Source of the DNA: Dipteris shenzhenensis
Taxonomy: Eukaryota; Polypodiophyta; Polypodiopsida; Gleicheniales
Strand: one strand, 5' to 3'
Length of the DNA stretch: 64,000 bases
Assembly: GCA_047967505.1 (NCBI GenBank)
Contig: CM106539.1
Below, piece after piece: positions 54,566 to 64,000 of the stretch. The notes beneath the pieces were generated by a model that ran no database searches, was not told the DNA's origin, and saw nothing but the letters and a program-made list of their open reading frames with translations. Within the stretch, counting starts at the first letter, position 1; the number at the start of each line of letters is the position of its first letter. The translations under genes and the position numbers were made by a program.

Positions 54566-56165
54566 TGGGACCCCACTATGGGTAGGATTCCATTCCCAAA
54601 GGTTACTCATATTCTCCTTCAATTACAATGGGGTCCTCCATTTGTTGTATGTTACACCAAACAAAAGTTGAAAACAAGAAGGCTATGCTAGAATGGGTAC
54701 TCTTTAAGCTCATGCTCTCTTTTCCTCTCTAACTAAAAATCTTAGACCCTCAAATATGTTCTTGTGTTTGCAAAGGTTAATAATCATATTTAATTGACTA
54801 AGATTCAAAAAGCACATGGCAATTCATAATGTTTGTTCATAGTGCTTACGATTGAGCTAAAAGCTATGGTGCATAAATCCACACTAAACTATTGACCTTA
54901 TGAGAAAAAAAAGGCATTTATTTACCTCTCTTCCCCCTCCCTCTCAAATGAAACCCACCCTCCTCCATAGTCATGTAGTAAACTTTCTATGTGCGCATGT
55001 GTGTGTGGGTGCACATGGGTACATGCATGCACACTCACACAAATTTGCATGTGTGCATGCTTGTGTGTGCCAAGGGGACACATGTTAAACTAAGCATTCT
55101 ATCTTGTCTATTTTAGAATAAGAATTAAAAAAAATATCTATCAAGCTAGAATAAACACAATACCTCACCAGATATCTCATGAGATTTTCTATTATCTTTT
55201 GAATCTTTCCACTTTTGCATTTGATATGTTAGAACCTTTACACATTACTTCTACCACACATTTATGATTTTATTACTTAGGATATTGTTTATCACATCAG
55301 ATGTCCCATTTTGATTGAGCTCTAAGTGCACATTAAAAATTCAAATCCTTTTTGCATATAGTGCATGTCAACCATTTGCCTCTCATGATTAGTGAAAAGC
55401 AAGCACATACTTCATCAAAGTTCACCTTTCAATATCAAATTGCAATAAATGATTGATATGTATATTTACATTTATGTTTATTATTCATTACATTGCAGTA
55501 CACTCTATCATATAATATTGGCATACTTCTTGTACTTGTATATTACTAGTTCAATGGATGTAGTTGGGGAGGTCACTATATGTAAACCCTATATATATAA
55601 TGTGTGTTCAAGGCCCACTTTTAAAGTCCCTTATCTATGAAGATTGTATGATTAAAAGACACGCTTTTTACATACAAATCTTTTTTTTTTTACAAAATGC
55701 TTTTTATGATACCCCTCTATAAATGTATTTCTCTGAAAAACATGATTTAAAAATGTCCTTTCTATTGAAATCATGTGATAGTCACATTTTTTCTATGTGG
55801 AGATATAACATCCTATCATCTTTACGCAAAGCAAGAAGCCATTGCATATTTATGGAACAAGGATAGCAATGAAAAGAACATAATATCATTAATGAACAAG
55901 TACATGTCCAATAATAATAAACCAAAGTAAATGATAGTGAATATTTTTATCATGTTAAGCCTCATTATGTTTTATATAAATCAAGAGTAATTTGTGATTT
56001 ATAGTGAGCTAGAAACCCTTTTTATACAAATGGTAGACTGGGTATCTCCTCTAGCTATTTGTGACATATGGGTACAAATAGCTAGACTATGTTCTACTAT
56101 GACTTTTGTGATAATGCATGTACCAAGTACTTTAGGAGCATAAGATGGCATCATGGAAAGATCAT
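54566..56165. other. AT-rich intergenic sequence, nothing recognised
   Basis: A GT/CA-rich stretch lies at 54990-55085 (GTGTGCATGC-like phrases). No coding domain, LTR end or long repeat was recognised before the family B LTR. Confidence 0.5.
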
Positions 56166-56853
56166 TGTTACAAAAATTATATTTCTGATATATCTTGCTT
56201 TGGACATTATTATTTTTAGTCAAGTGTGACTATGGCAAAGTACTCCATAGGAGCGCATTGGATGCGGCGGGGGTCCTAGTCGATACTTTGTGTGGTTAGT
56301 TGGGGACACCTAACTAGCTTGTGTTTTGCCATGCTAGATGGTCGGTATTGTGGGTGATTCCATATTAATATTGATTTCGCTAGTATTATTGGTGTTGTGC
56401 TTTGAGTACGATTATGTTGGTTGGTTCGGTGATTCATTCAATCGATTGTTAATAGCTAATGTAATTGGCGGCTTGAGTACAGGTGATGGAACTCATAGCG
56501 AGGATTGAAGTTAGTATGAGGGTACCGATCGAGGTGTTGCACAGCGCATTATATATGGCCATGGGCCAATTTTGTATTTGCTTTATTATTGCAAGTTTGA
56601 GTAATATATTTTGGAATGGACATAATTCAAATTTGGGCCCTAAGATGGCTATGTAAAGCAAATCCCTCATTTTGGAAGAGAGGGATAATTTTGGCTCCTT
56701 GGTGCTTTTATGAAATATCATAAATACTCTAGATGAGAAAGCGTGAGCCACTCATCTAGGCGGGGAGATTGTACCCAGTCTATGATTGTGTTCTTCTTCT
56801 CCAATTGATTAAGTGGTGAATTTGTGTGGAAGAAAATTACCTTTAAGGTTTCA
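56166..56853 (+). mobile_element. LTR of family B, copy 3 (about 688 bp, 5' LTR)
   Basis: It starts TGTTACAAAAATTATATTTC and shares CTCCATAGGAGCGCATTGGA, GGGGGTCCTAGTCGAT, GTGTTTTGCCATGCTAGATG and GTGGGTGATTCCAT with the other copies. It ends in CA just before a perfect primer-binding site. It is the second 5' LTR of this family in the window. Confidence 0.8.
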
Positions 56854-56854
56854 G

Positions 56855-56866
56855 TGGTATCAGAGC
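56855..56866 (+). other. Primer-binding site, initiator Met-tRNA type
   Basis: TGGTATCAGAGC is the standard plant primer-binding site for reverse transcription, complementary to the 3' end of initiator Met-tRNA. It lies one base after the CA end of the LTR. Confidence 0.85.
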
Positions 56867-58094
56867 TTTGGTGACGCTCTTGTGAAAGAAGTGAGAAGTT
56901 AATGAGAAGTTTCTTTTGTCAAGGATGAAGAAGAGAAAGCCCACGGAAAGAAAGAAAGACAGAAAAAATTTGAGGCTTTTACCATGGCCATCTTGTTGCA
57001 AAAGGGAGCCGACCTATAGCTCTACTACCCTTGGGACTTGGGATCCATTCAGCACTGCAATGAGCAGCCCGACGCCCGCACACCCATCTGCACCTCTGTG
57101 ACAGCCCACCTACACTCCGTAATAATTAAAGAGAGGCTAGAGGATCCTAGAGCTCTCTAGAGTCTATGGAGGCCTTTACTCAGTCTGCACAGTGCGTAGC
57201 ACCTCGATTAGCCGTGAAGGCTAGCCCCCTTTAGAGACCTTGGGAGTCTCTCTCCCTCTGCATGCACCCACATCTACGGACCTACAACTGCCTGTAGTAT
57301 TTCGGCCTATGTGATATCTTGGACTCCGAATTTCGAAGCATTGGCCTATAGTGTTTGGCCCTCTACCATCACAGACAGCAAGCCAGAGACAGCGGCAGAC
57401 TCCATAGCACCATGCTACCGCCCTTGGGGAAGAAGCCTCTGCAAAGCCGCCGCCACCATCATCTCTGAAGTCTTATAGCAGTCAGTTCTGACTCACGCCT
57501 TCTCGGTTCAGGGACTTTGTTATCGCAGCACGCAGACAGTCAGCAGCCTCAAGAGTACCGTGTATTAAGTCAAAGGAATTCTTTGACTTCATACAAAGGG
57601 ACCCAAAGGTTCAAAAGGCCCTTTAAAAGAATTCATTTAATTTTAAAAAAAAAGAGAGAGCTCTAAAGTTTAAGAAAAGAAGTTTTCCTTTCGGCGATCT
57701 GCAACACAAAGTGCAAGGCCACTCCACCGACCAACAAAGGCGTATTTTTTTAAAAAAAGAAAAAAAGAAAGCAAAGCAAAATCTGAAGAAGCTTGAATCA
57801 AGAAGGCAATTTGGAACCATGAAATCACCGTGCAATTAGTTGGAGAGCGGTCGAGCGCAAAGACGACTACAAGCGACATCATGAGTCACATTCCTCCCAC
57901 TCTATTCTTTTCTACGTCCAATCAAAGAGCGAGATAAGTGATTTCTTTTGCTTTATATTTCATACACTTAGTATCTTCTGCCATCCATTTCTTACCATAC
58001 ACTCGTATTACACTTTTTCATCCGTTTAAATTTCTCATACACTTATTATTCTTATTTTCCTTCGCTCCGCTTTATTTGTATTTATCGCATTATC
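56867..58094. other. Leader region without recognised coding sequence; possibly a second LTR
   Basis: A 61-codon ORF (56916-57101) with a Lys/Arg-rich start (MSRMKKRKPTERKKD) is unrecognised. TGTGACAGCCC at 57097 could open another LTR: a CTTTAAAAG lies at 57620 and gag starts at 58095. No second copy supports it. Confidence 0.35.
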
Positions 58095-58435
58095 ATGGCG
58101 CATCAACCACAACCACCCATGCTCCAAGAGCAGTTAGACACACTTCAGGCACAGTTGGCCGATGAACGTGAGCATAGGGAGAGATTGGAAAAGAAAATCA
58201 ATGGTAAGAAAAGGAAGAGGCATTCATTTAATGATGAGTCATCCAACGATGATTCTGACGATGATCCTATTATCAAGGCAGTCAAAGCCACACTGAGAGC
58301 ACATAATTCGAGAAAGGCGAGTAAGATAAGTAGAAAAGCTTTCTCATTTCAAAATTTCGACGGAAAGAAAGAAGCACGCACTGTTTTGTCTTGGATCAGT
58401 CAGCTAGATGATTATTTTTTAGGGGAAAAATAAGA
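58095..58435 (+). pseudogene. gypsy gag N-terminal fragment
   Basis: The frame starts at 58095 with MAHQPQPPMLQEQLDTLQAQ, then LADEREHRERLEKKI (coiled-coil-like), an acidic NDESSNDDSDDDP stretch and FDGKKEARTVLSWISQLDDY. The last corresponds to the start of the retrotrans_gag core (FDGxxxxxxxxxWLxQxExYF). It stops at TAA 58431, and the rest of gag, including the zinc knuckle, is missing. Confidence 0.7.
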
Positions 58436-58439
58436 GGGA

Positions 58440-58900
58440 GGTAAGTATAATTGTCATGCTCTTCTGAAAATGAAAGGTTTCATTAATGGCAAAGAGGTTG
58501 TTATTCTACATGACAATGGTAGTACACATGATTTTATTTTAGAAAGAGCCTTAGCAAAGCTAAACCTAGAGTCTTTCCCATCTAACTATAAGGTCAAAGT
58601 TGCTTTTACCAAGACAAAGTACAATTGCACTAGAGAAGTCAAGAATCTTGAAATTTCAATCAAACCATATAAGGATAGATGAGACTTTCTAGTGGCAACC
58701 TTACAAGGAGTTGATATCATCTTAGGAATGCCATGGAGACATCAATATAATCCTAAGATAGATTATGATTCACACCAGATGTGGATACAATATTGCTGCC
58801 AACCTAGTTTACTACATTCGAATTTTTTGGGGAGCCGATGGAGAGGCCAAAGGCCATGCACATTGCCAAGACTCAGATTACGACCCCCCCAATAAGATGA
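58440..58900 (+). pseudogene. gypsy retropepsin, joined directly to truncated gag
   Basis: The frame continues KYNCHALLKMKGFINGKEVV, then the active-site region HDNGSTHDFILERALAKLNL (58495), where D-S-G-A/S is D-N-G-S. DFLVATLQGVDIILGMPWRH (after a TGA at 58681) and NPKIDYDSHQM follow (58683-58780). This is a gypsy aspartic protease. RT, RNase H and integrase are absent, so a large internal deletion joins this to a 3' non-coding part. Confidence 0.75.
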
Positions 58901-59197
58901 GAGTACTCTATTGTGAAACTCCTGAGCCCTTTGTCTACGTCTAGGGGGAATCCATAGATCACACTCATGTAGAGGCTAGACGTGTGCATGCTTTCCAAAC
59001 TGGTGACATGCAAATGTGGGGGGAATCAACAGAGGGAATGAAGGAATTCCACAAGAGCTAGCATTTCAAGTCATAAAGAGTGCAATGCAACAACCTTATA
59101 TAAGAAGGCACACAAGATTGGTATCATGTTGCATCGAGGGGTTATAGTAGTAATAGGTACCCCAGATTGAATTTGGGGGCATTAAATAATTTCTTTC

Positions 59198-59216
59198 GAA
59201 ATGGGGGGGGTGGTAA
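59198..59216 (+). other. Polypurine tract and presumed start of a 3' LTR
   Basis: GAAATGGGGGGGG (59198-59210) is followed by TGGTAATGTTGATTAATGC. This is the expected layout of a polypurine tract plus 3' LTR start, and TGGTAATGTTG is a plausible LTR start. It fits the gag-protease deletion derivative on its left. The LTR itself was not matched to a second copy. Confidence 0.45.
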
Positions 59217-59384
59217 TGTTGATTAATGCAAGATCTTATAAGAGTAAGGCATGGATGTTGGATTAAGGCATATGTCTATTTCACAGGGGGGTGCGTTGAA
59301 TTAAGTGCAATGTAAGTGGCTTCTTGAAAAATCCACTGAATTTTAGAGACTTCTACGCTTGCTTATATAAGAGGAAGGGTGGAT

Positions 59385-59660
59385 GTGAAGCCCTCCCAAT
59401 ACGAGGAGGAAGGGGAGCAGGGGGAAGAGAGGAGTGTGAAGGAGGAAGGAGGGAGCAGAGGAGTGAGAAGAAGGAAGGAGGAGGAGCAATGGGAGGAGTG
59501 GGGAGGAGGGAGCAGAGGAGGGGTGGAAGGAGGAGTGTGGAGAGAAGAAGGGAGTGAACGAGGAGGAGTGGGGAGAAGGAGGGAGTAGAGGAGGTGTGGA
59601 AGGAGGAGAAGGAGTGAACGAGGAGGAGTGGGGAGCAGCAAGTAGGAGTAGAAGGGCAAT
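59385..59660 (+). repeat. Purine-rich GA/GGA minisatellite-like tract
   Basis: The plus strand is nearly all purine, with units such as GAGTGAACGAGGAGGAGTGG (59553 and 59612) and GGAGGGAGCAGAGGAG/GGAGGGAGTAGAGGAG. Purine tracts of this length can form triplex or G-rich structures. ORFs in both strands (Gly/Glu/Arg- or Pro/Ser/Leu-rich) are artefacts of composition. Confidence 0.8.
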
Positions 59661-60680
59661 GGGAGGAGAAAGCATGCCGTGATAGGGAGTGTAGATAATT
59701 AATAGGTTAGTTAAGAAATGGAATAGGTTAATTGGGAAATGCAAGGGGGAGTGTAGATTAATTAATTTAAATGGGAGAGGAGATGAATAGAGGAGCTAAA
59801 TAGGCATGGTGAAAATGAGTGGCTGAGCAGTGGCATGGATGAGCAGGGGAGCAGAAGAGTGATGAGAGTCAGAGGAGGGAGCAAAGGAGCAAATGAGTGA
59901 TGAGAGTCAAAGGAGGGAGCATGGAGCGAAGTAGAGCAAGGGTGGAAGAGAGATAGAGGATGGTGTATTGAGCAAAGTAGTAGAGCATGGGCAGATGAGA
60001 GCAACGTAGCAAAATGCCAAATGCCACAGACCTTATATATTACAAAGTTTGAGCCACCATGGTGACTGAAGGCCCGGTGTTCCATCCAAACAATCATGAC
60101 TACTACCTTAATTAATCAAAATCCGAGGAGGGTGCCATCCAAATAATCATGAACCATTTTTAAACAGAGTAGCCAAATGCCAAATGCCACGGACCTTATA
60201 TTAATCAAAGTTTGAGCCATCAGGGATCATCTTCTTCTTCTCCTTTTTCACCTGGAGGCACTCTGTGCCATCCAAATAATCATGAGCCATTTAAACCACC
60301 ACCTTAATTAATCAAAATATGAGGATGGTGCTGTCCAAATTTAATCATGAGCCATATTAATTACAAGCCACCATGGTGAGTGGTAATTAAATGCCAGTCG
60401 AGTGTAGTCCTAGGTGCCACCCCAGATGCCACCTCGCTACCAATGGCAGTGGCAATTAATTACAAGGCAGCTGGTAATCATGAAGTAGATGCCATCATCT
60501 TGGTAATTAATTGGTAATAATTTATTACACTATACTAAGCATGTAAGCCTGGTGAGACTGGTAATTAACTACACTCTACTAATCATCCAAGCCCAATGGT
60601 GGTAGTTAACTGCAGATGCCACCATCTTGGTAATTAATTGTGGCAATTAATTGTACAATACTGAGCCTCCAAAATAAATT
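59661..60680. repeat. Cluster of short and medium direct repeats
   Basis: GAGTGATGAGAGTCAGAGGA at 59856 recurs as GAGTGATGAGAGTCAAAGGA at 59893. GCCAAATGCCACAGACCTTA at 60017 recurs as GCCAAATGCCACGGACCTTA at 60179. CCATCCAAATAATCATGA-type phrases occur at about 60084, 60137, 60269 and, degenerate, 60331. CTTGGTAATTAATTG occurs at 60498 and 60628. No gene is visible. Confidence 0.7.
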
Positions 60681-60739
60681 GCATCGTTGAATGTTGAAGG
60701 TCAGTCTTACAAAGCCACTATACCAATTGCAAGTGCTCA

Positions 60740-63080
60740 AAAAAGATGTCGCTTATCAGTGCCAAAATTACAAAGGGGAATTCAAGATTAATGAAAACAC
60801 TCAATCTTTGTCTTAATGAGGTAATTACTAAAGATGATCTGGGATATACTTGGGATCACTTGCTCTATCCTATGAATGCCCAATCTGTGGGGTGGTAGGC
60901 CTTTATAAGAATGATATTGGATATATCCTTCTCAACAAAAAACTTCAATGCATTGATAGAAGGAAGGACACTAGTGACATCAAATGTAGCTCTCCATCCA
61001 ACCCTCTTTATACTGCATAGAATGGCTATGGATGAAGCTATTCCTTTGAGAAGTCATACAGAGTTTCAAGAAGTATTCACCCACTTTCTTGGAATAAGAA
61101 TTTTAGGTGTGAGTGTTGGTTCGTCTGGTGCAGATGTAGATGGACATCTAATGAGGCAAACAAAGATAATTTTTTTAATGCATTGCCTATTTGAGCCTAT
61201 CCATGGTCAACATTTTGCATATGCGTGTAACATACCTGCTAGAGAAGCACTTAATGAATGAAGAATTACCCAAGAGACCTTCAACAGGGTTCCTCAGTTT
61301 CATGTTTATATAACAATGATATGCATCTTCAATTGTGAGTATAAATATCTGATTTGAGTCAAAAAGACTCAATCATGATTTTATTTCCTTGCAAGAGATT
61401 ACATCATCAGACGTGCTAATGAAGGCCAGAACATTATGGAATACATGCAAGAGGCCTATACCCACTCTCTAAAGAACTGCCACTAAGGAAGAAGCTAAAA
61501 ATCTCATTACATTCTACACATGCCTAAGTGTGGTTGTACCAAGGGGGGCAAAGCACACAAGATATGAGGTGATGACAAGATTCAAGGAGGTAAGGGATAA
61601 ATATAAGGACTACACAAGAATTATATTTTTTCCTGATGATGTGTTCTCCCAAATACTTGACGTGTGTATTACATGTAAAAAGGGAGATATGCACCTACAT
61701 TTATTACGAAAAAGGCTAGAACGAGTGAGAAGAAAAAGGTGACCACTAGGATGTGGAGACCAGTAAAGTATCTTCCAAATACCTATGCATCTATGAGAGC
61801 AGTTAAGAAAATCATGAAAAAAGGAGTGGTTTTTTGAAAGAATGATAAAGGCCACTGCATAGAGGAGTGCATCAATCTCTAAGTGAAGCATGATGTAGTG
61901 GATAGTGTTGTAAAGTATCTACTCTCCAAGAAAAACGTCCCCATAAGTCAATTTAGTATCGACAGTACATTTGTGAAGCAAATGGCAGCCGCTTTACCCT
62001 CAGCCAAGGAAAAATCATGGGCACAGAAGTGGGTCAAGTTGCAAGAAGATGGAGTAGGAGCAATTATTGTGACCATAAAAAATAATATTCCACAATAGAT
62101 GTAGGTATATGCAAAGAAGCTCATGAATGAGGATAACAAGGAAAAAGGACCACAGCTTCCAATTCATAGAAGAGATAATTTCTAAATCAGGAAAGCAAGT
62201 GGAATTTAAGGGAGTCGCATGTGCAACTTCCTCATAATGATACAATGTACATCAAGCTAGCTCTTTTTCATTGATGAAATGCCACCCATAGATATCTCGC
62301 AATTCATTGATAGAATATTGCATACCACAATTACTAAAGTGGGATTATGCAATATTGTCATATTTGTCACAGTAAAGAAGATAAAGAAGCCATGCTGCAT
62401 ATTTTAGAAAACTAGTATGGCAATGAGCTTAAAATATACAATGGTGTGTATGCAATGAGAAAAGATAAAGGAGAATATGGCTTGAAGATACAGACTTTTG
62501 AATCGTTCATCACGTCGATAAAGACTATACACATTGACCTACAAAGTCATGTAAGAGCTATGATGAAGTTGTTGTGTCTCATGCTTGAAGAGTAGGTCAC
62601 TCCTAAATACCATCATCACAAATTGCTTTACTATTCGGGTTCATCCAAAAGTGGTGGTGTGTTGCTTAATATGATGGAATTTTGACTATCACCAAGATGG
62701 GAGGTCACCTTGATTCAAATGGGATATTTTTTTAAGGGTCTTCTCAAAAAAGGATACTCCACAAATATCATTGAGAAAGGAGATCGCATGAACTACTATG
62801 ATGTGCAAGCTCGTGTGACCACAAATATGAGAAAGATTCTTAGGAATCATGATGTAAGTGATGAGGATGAAAAGCATGATACAATGAAACTCAACCTATA
62901 TGACGAGGAGACAGAGAATGACATCGAGAACCTTAATTTTGGCCCTGATGAGATGAGAGCAATGATGAGGATATAGGGAGTGGGGATGATAATGAAGATG
63001 TAGAGAATGGGGATGATGAGGATGTAGACAATGAAGATGTAGAGAGTGGGGATGATGAGGATGTAGACAAAAACTCAAGG
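60740..63080 (+). pseudogene. Long broken coding region, family not recognised
   Basis: Successive plus-strand frames look coding over 2.3 kb. The pieces, in order, are: KITKGNSRLMKTLNLCLNEV at 60760; MILDISFSTKNFNALIEGRT through CLFEPIHGQHFAYACNIPAR at 60911-61250; TRYEVMTRFKEVRDKYKDYT at 61560; DDVFSQILDVCITCKKGDMH at 61636; DVVDSVVKYLLSKKNVPISQ at 61892; SFITSIKTIHIDLQSHVRAM at about 62500; and MNYYDVQARVTTNMRKIL at 62788. It ends in an acidic repeat, GDDEDVDNEDVESGDDEDVD, at 63010-63070. About ten stops or shifts separate the pieces. No active-site motif, zinc finger or transposase signature is visible. It could be an old host gene, the ORF of an unknown transposon or an integrated viral sequence. 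Confidence 0.45.
62955..63072 (+). repeat. Acidic coding minisatellite
   Basis: GGGGATGATGAGGATGTAGA with interposed AATGAAGATGTAGAGA is repeated about three times. In one frame it encodes Asp/Glu-rich repeats (GDDEDVDNEDVE). It forms the C-terminal side of the preceding broken coding region. Confidence 0.75.
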
Positions 63081-63220
63081 TATGAAACCTAATCTTTTAT
63101 CTATTTTTGATATTGTTATAAATACTATTTAAAGATAATTTAAACAAATTTCTAAATCCTTTTATTTAAGGCTAATTAATATGTAAAAATAATTTACTGA
63201 ACTTGATCATTTGTTTATAG
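63080..63220 (+). other. Possible intron in the unrecognised coding region
   Basis: AAACTCAAG|GTATGAAACC looks like a donor, and TTGTTTATAG|GTGGAAGAGG like an acceptor, with AT-rich sequence between. Downstream, EEDEEQPMFVNSQLQKDLLM continues an acidic, open frame. The simple join does not keep the frame (the donor leaves two extra bases), so either another donor is used or a small indel has occurred. Confidence 0.3.
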
Positions 63221-64000
63221 GTGGAAGAGGACGAGGAGCAACCCATGTTTGTGAACTCACAGCTTCAAAAAGATTTATTGATGCTTTGTGAGAGCATCAA
63301 TGAAGTGGTGGGCATAAAAAGTATGCAGTGCCCATGCTAAGTATACTATAAAATATCAATGTTATGTTGTATTATATATTATCATGAGTGGTAGGTCTGC
63401 AAACAAATTGATATATGCCATTGAGGTAGTCATGCACCAGTAGAGAGGTGACTTAGTCGACACAATGGATTACTTGCAATGCCAGTAGTACAGCAAAAAG
63501 GCGACCACAATTGTGGGTGGGAGAGTGTGCTATAACTCCATGTTGCTCTTGAACCACCTTTTTGGTCTAAACTCATACCCACATTGTTAGCATATAGAGA
63601 GATAGATCTACAAGCATTTTTTATAGTGTTCAAGACCTGATTGCTACCGTTAGAGATCACCTTGGAATTTCAGAGGATGATATTCTAAATGTACTTGAAA
63701 ATCAAGAGAATGATATTATGACTATACCTACAATTAAAATGGAGGAGATTGAGTTTATACCTATTAGAGGAGATGGTTACCGTACCTCCAATGCAAGCAA
63801 AAGAGATTCTGTTGGCAATTGCACTTGAAGAAGAGAAGGATTGACTATAGACCAACAGAATCGTAGGCTCCACAAGAAGCACCAACTAAATCACAATCTC
63901 CACACAAGGCATCAATAGAATCACACCTTCCAAACAAAGCACCATAGCCTCCACACGAAGCATGACAGTCTCTTATCAAGCATCTAGATGGCTGTATTCT
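63221..64000 (+). pseudogene. 3' part of the unrecognised coding region, with Pro/Glu/Ala/Ser repeats at the edge
   Basis: Frames give FVNSQLQKDLLMLCESINEV at 63250, RGDLVDTMDYLQCQ (63448), YSKKATTIVGGRVCYNSMLL (63490), and LIATVRDHLGISEDDILNVL followed by ENQENDIMTIPTIKMEEIEF (63640-63755). From about 63870 the phrase CTCCACAAGAAGCACCA and variants recurs about every 35 bp up to the window edge; in frame this gives PQEAP/PHKAS/PNKAP. Stops interrupt throughout. It continues past the window. Confidence 0.4.

Noticed and set aside
59324-59744. ORFs of up to 133 codons on both strands
   Set aside because: Compositional artefacts of the purine tract.
1-64000. CRISPR array, bacterial operons, rRNA genes, organelle insertion
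   Set aside because: No regularly spaced short repeats with unique spacers, no bacterial gene layout and no rRNA or plastid-like sequence was recognised.

Overview
The window looks like nuclear DNA of a large, repeat-rich seed-plant genome, possibly a gymnosperm. That is an inference. It rests on two plant genes in about 64 kb, on many old, nested and broken LTR retrotransposons of plant type (Ty1/copia; Ty3/gypsy with chromodomain and Tat-like branches), on LTR/primer-binding-site pairs matching initiator Met-tRNA, and on abundant GA/CT microsatellites. Nothing suggests bacteria or an organelle.

Only two genes look intact. A single-exon Kunitz-type (STI/miraculin-like) inhibitor lies at 22140-22793 (+); it has a signal peptide but lacks the usual first disulfide pair. 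A four-exon gene lies at 49738-51340 (-); it encodes a 439-residue member of a conserved plant family of unknown function, whose N-terminal domain is preserved across all three splice junctions and whose C-terminal half is Ser-rich with an LQLRLG (EAR-like) motif.

Layout, left to right. About 0-2.3 kb: no recognised gene, a small tandem repeat and a TATA-like site. About 2.3-9.3 kb: an A-rich, G-poor block holding a decayed Helentron-type rolling-circle transposon (DUF6570-like region, HUH Rep, PIF1-like helicase, C-terminal endonuclease). 9.4 kb: a tRNA-derived SINE. 10.6-16.3 kb: a nearly complete but stop-ridden copia element. 16.3-18.2 kb: duplications, GA tracts and an unrecognised ORF. 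22.1 kb: the Kunitz gene. 23.9-34.5 kb: a pile of gypsy fragments on both strands with LTR-like segments between them. 34.8-36.4 kb: a possible short non-autonomous LTR element. 36.9-46.4 kb: LTRs of two families, copia and gypsy remnants, a 625-bp foldback element inside an LTR, and a LINE fragment. 47.1-48.7 kb: a protein-kinase-like pseudogene and an acidic ORF. 49.7-51.3 kb: the four-exon gene. 54-60.7 kb: duplications, another LTR with primer-binding site, an internally deleted gypsy element and a purine tract. 60.7-64 kb: a long, broken, unrecognised coding region.

The genes do not form a pathway. The most unusual items are the Helentron, uncommon in seed plants as far as I know, and the foldback element with 32-bp perfect terminal inverted repeats and a second internal palindrome. 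All calls come from reading the sequence; no database search was possible.
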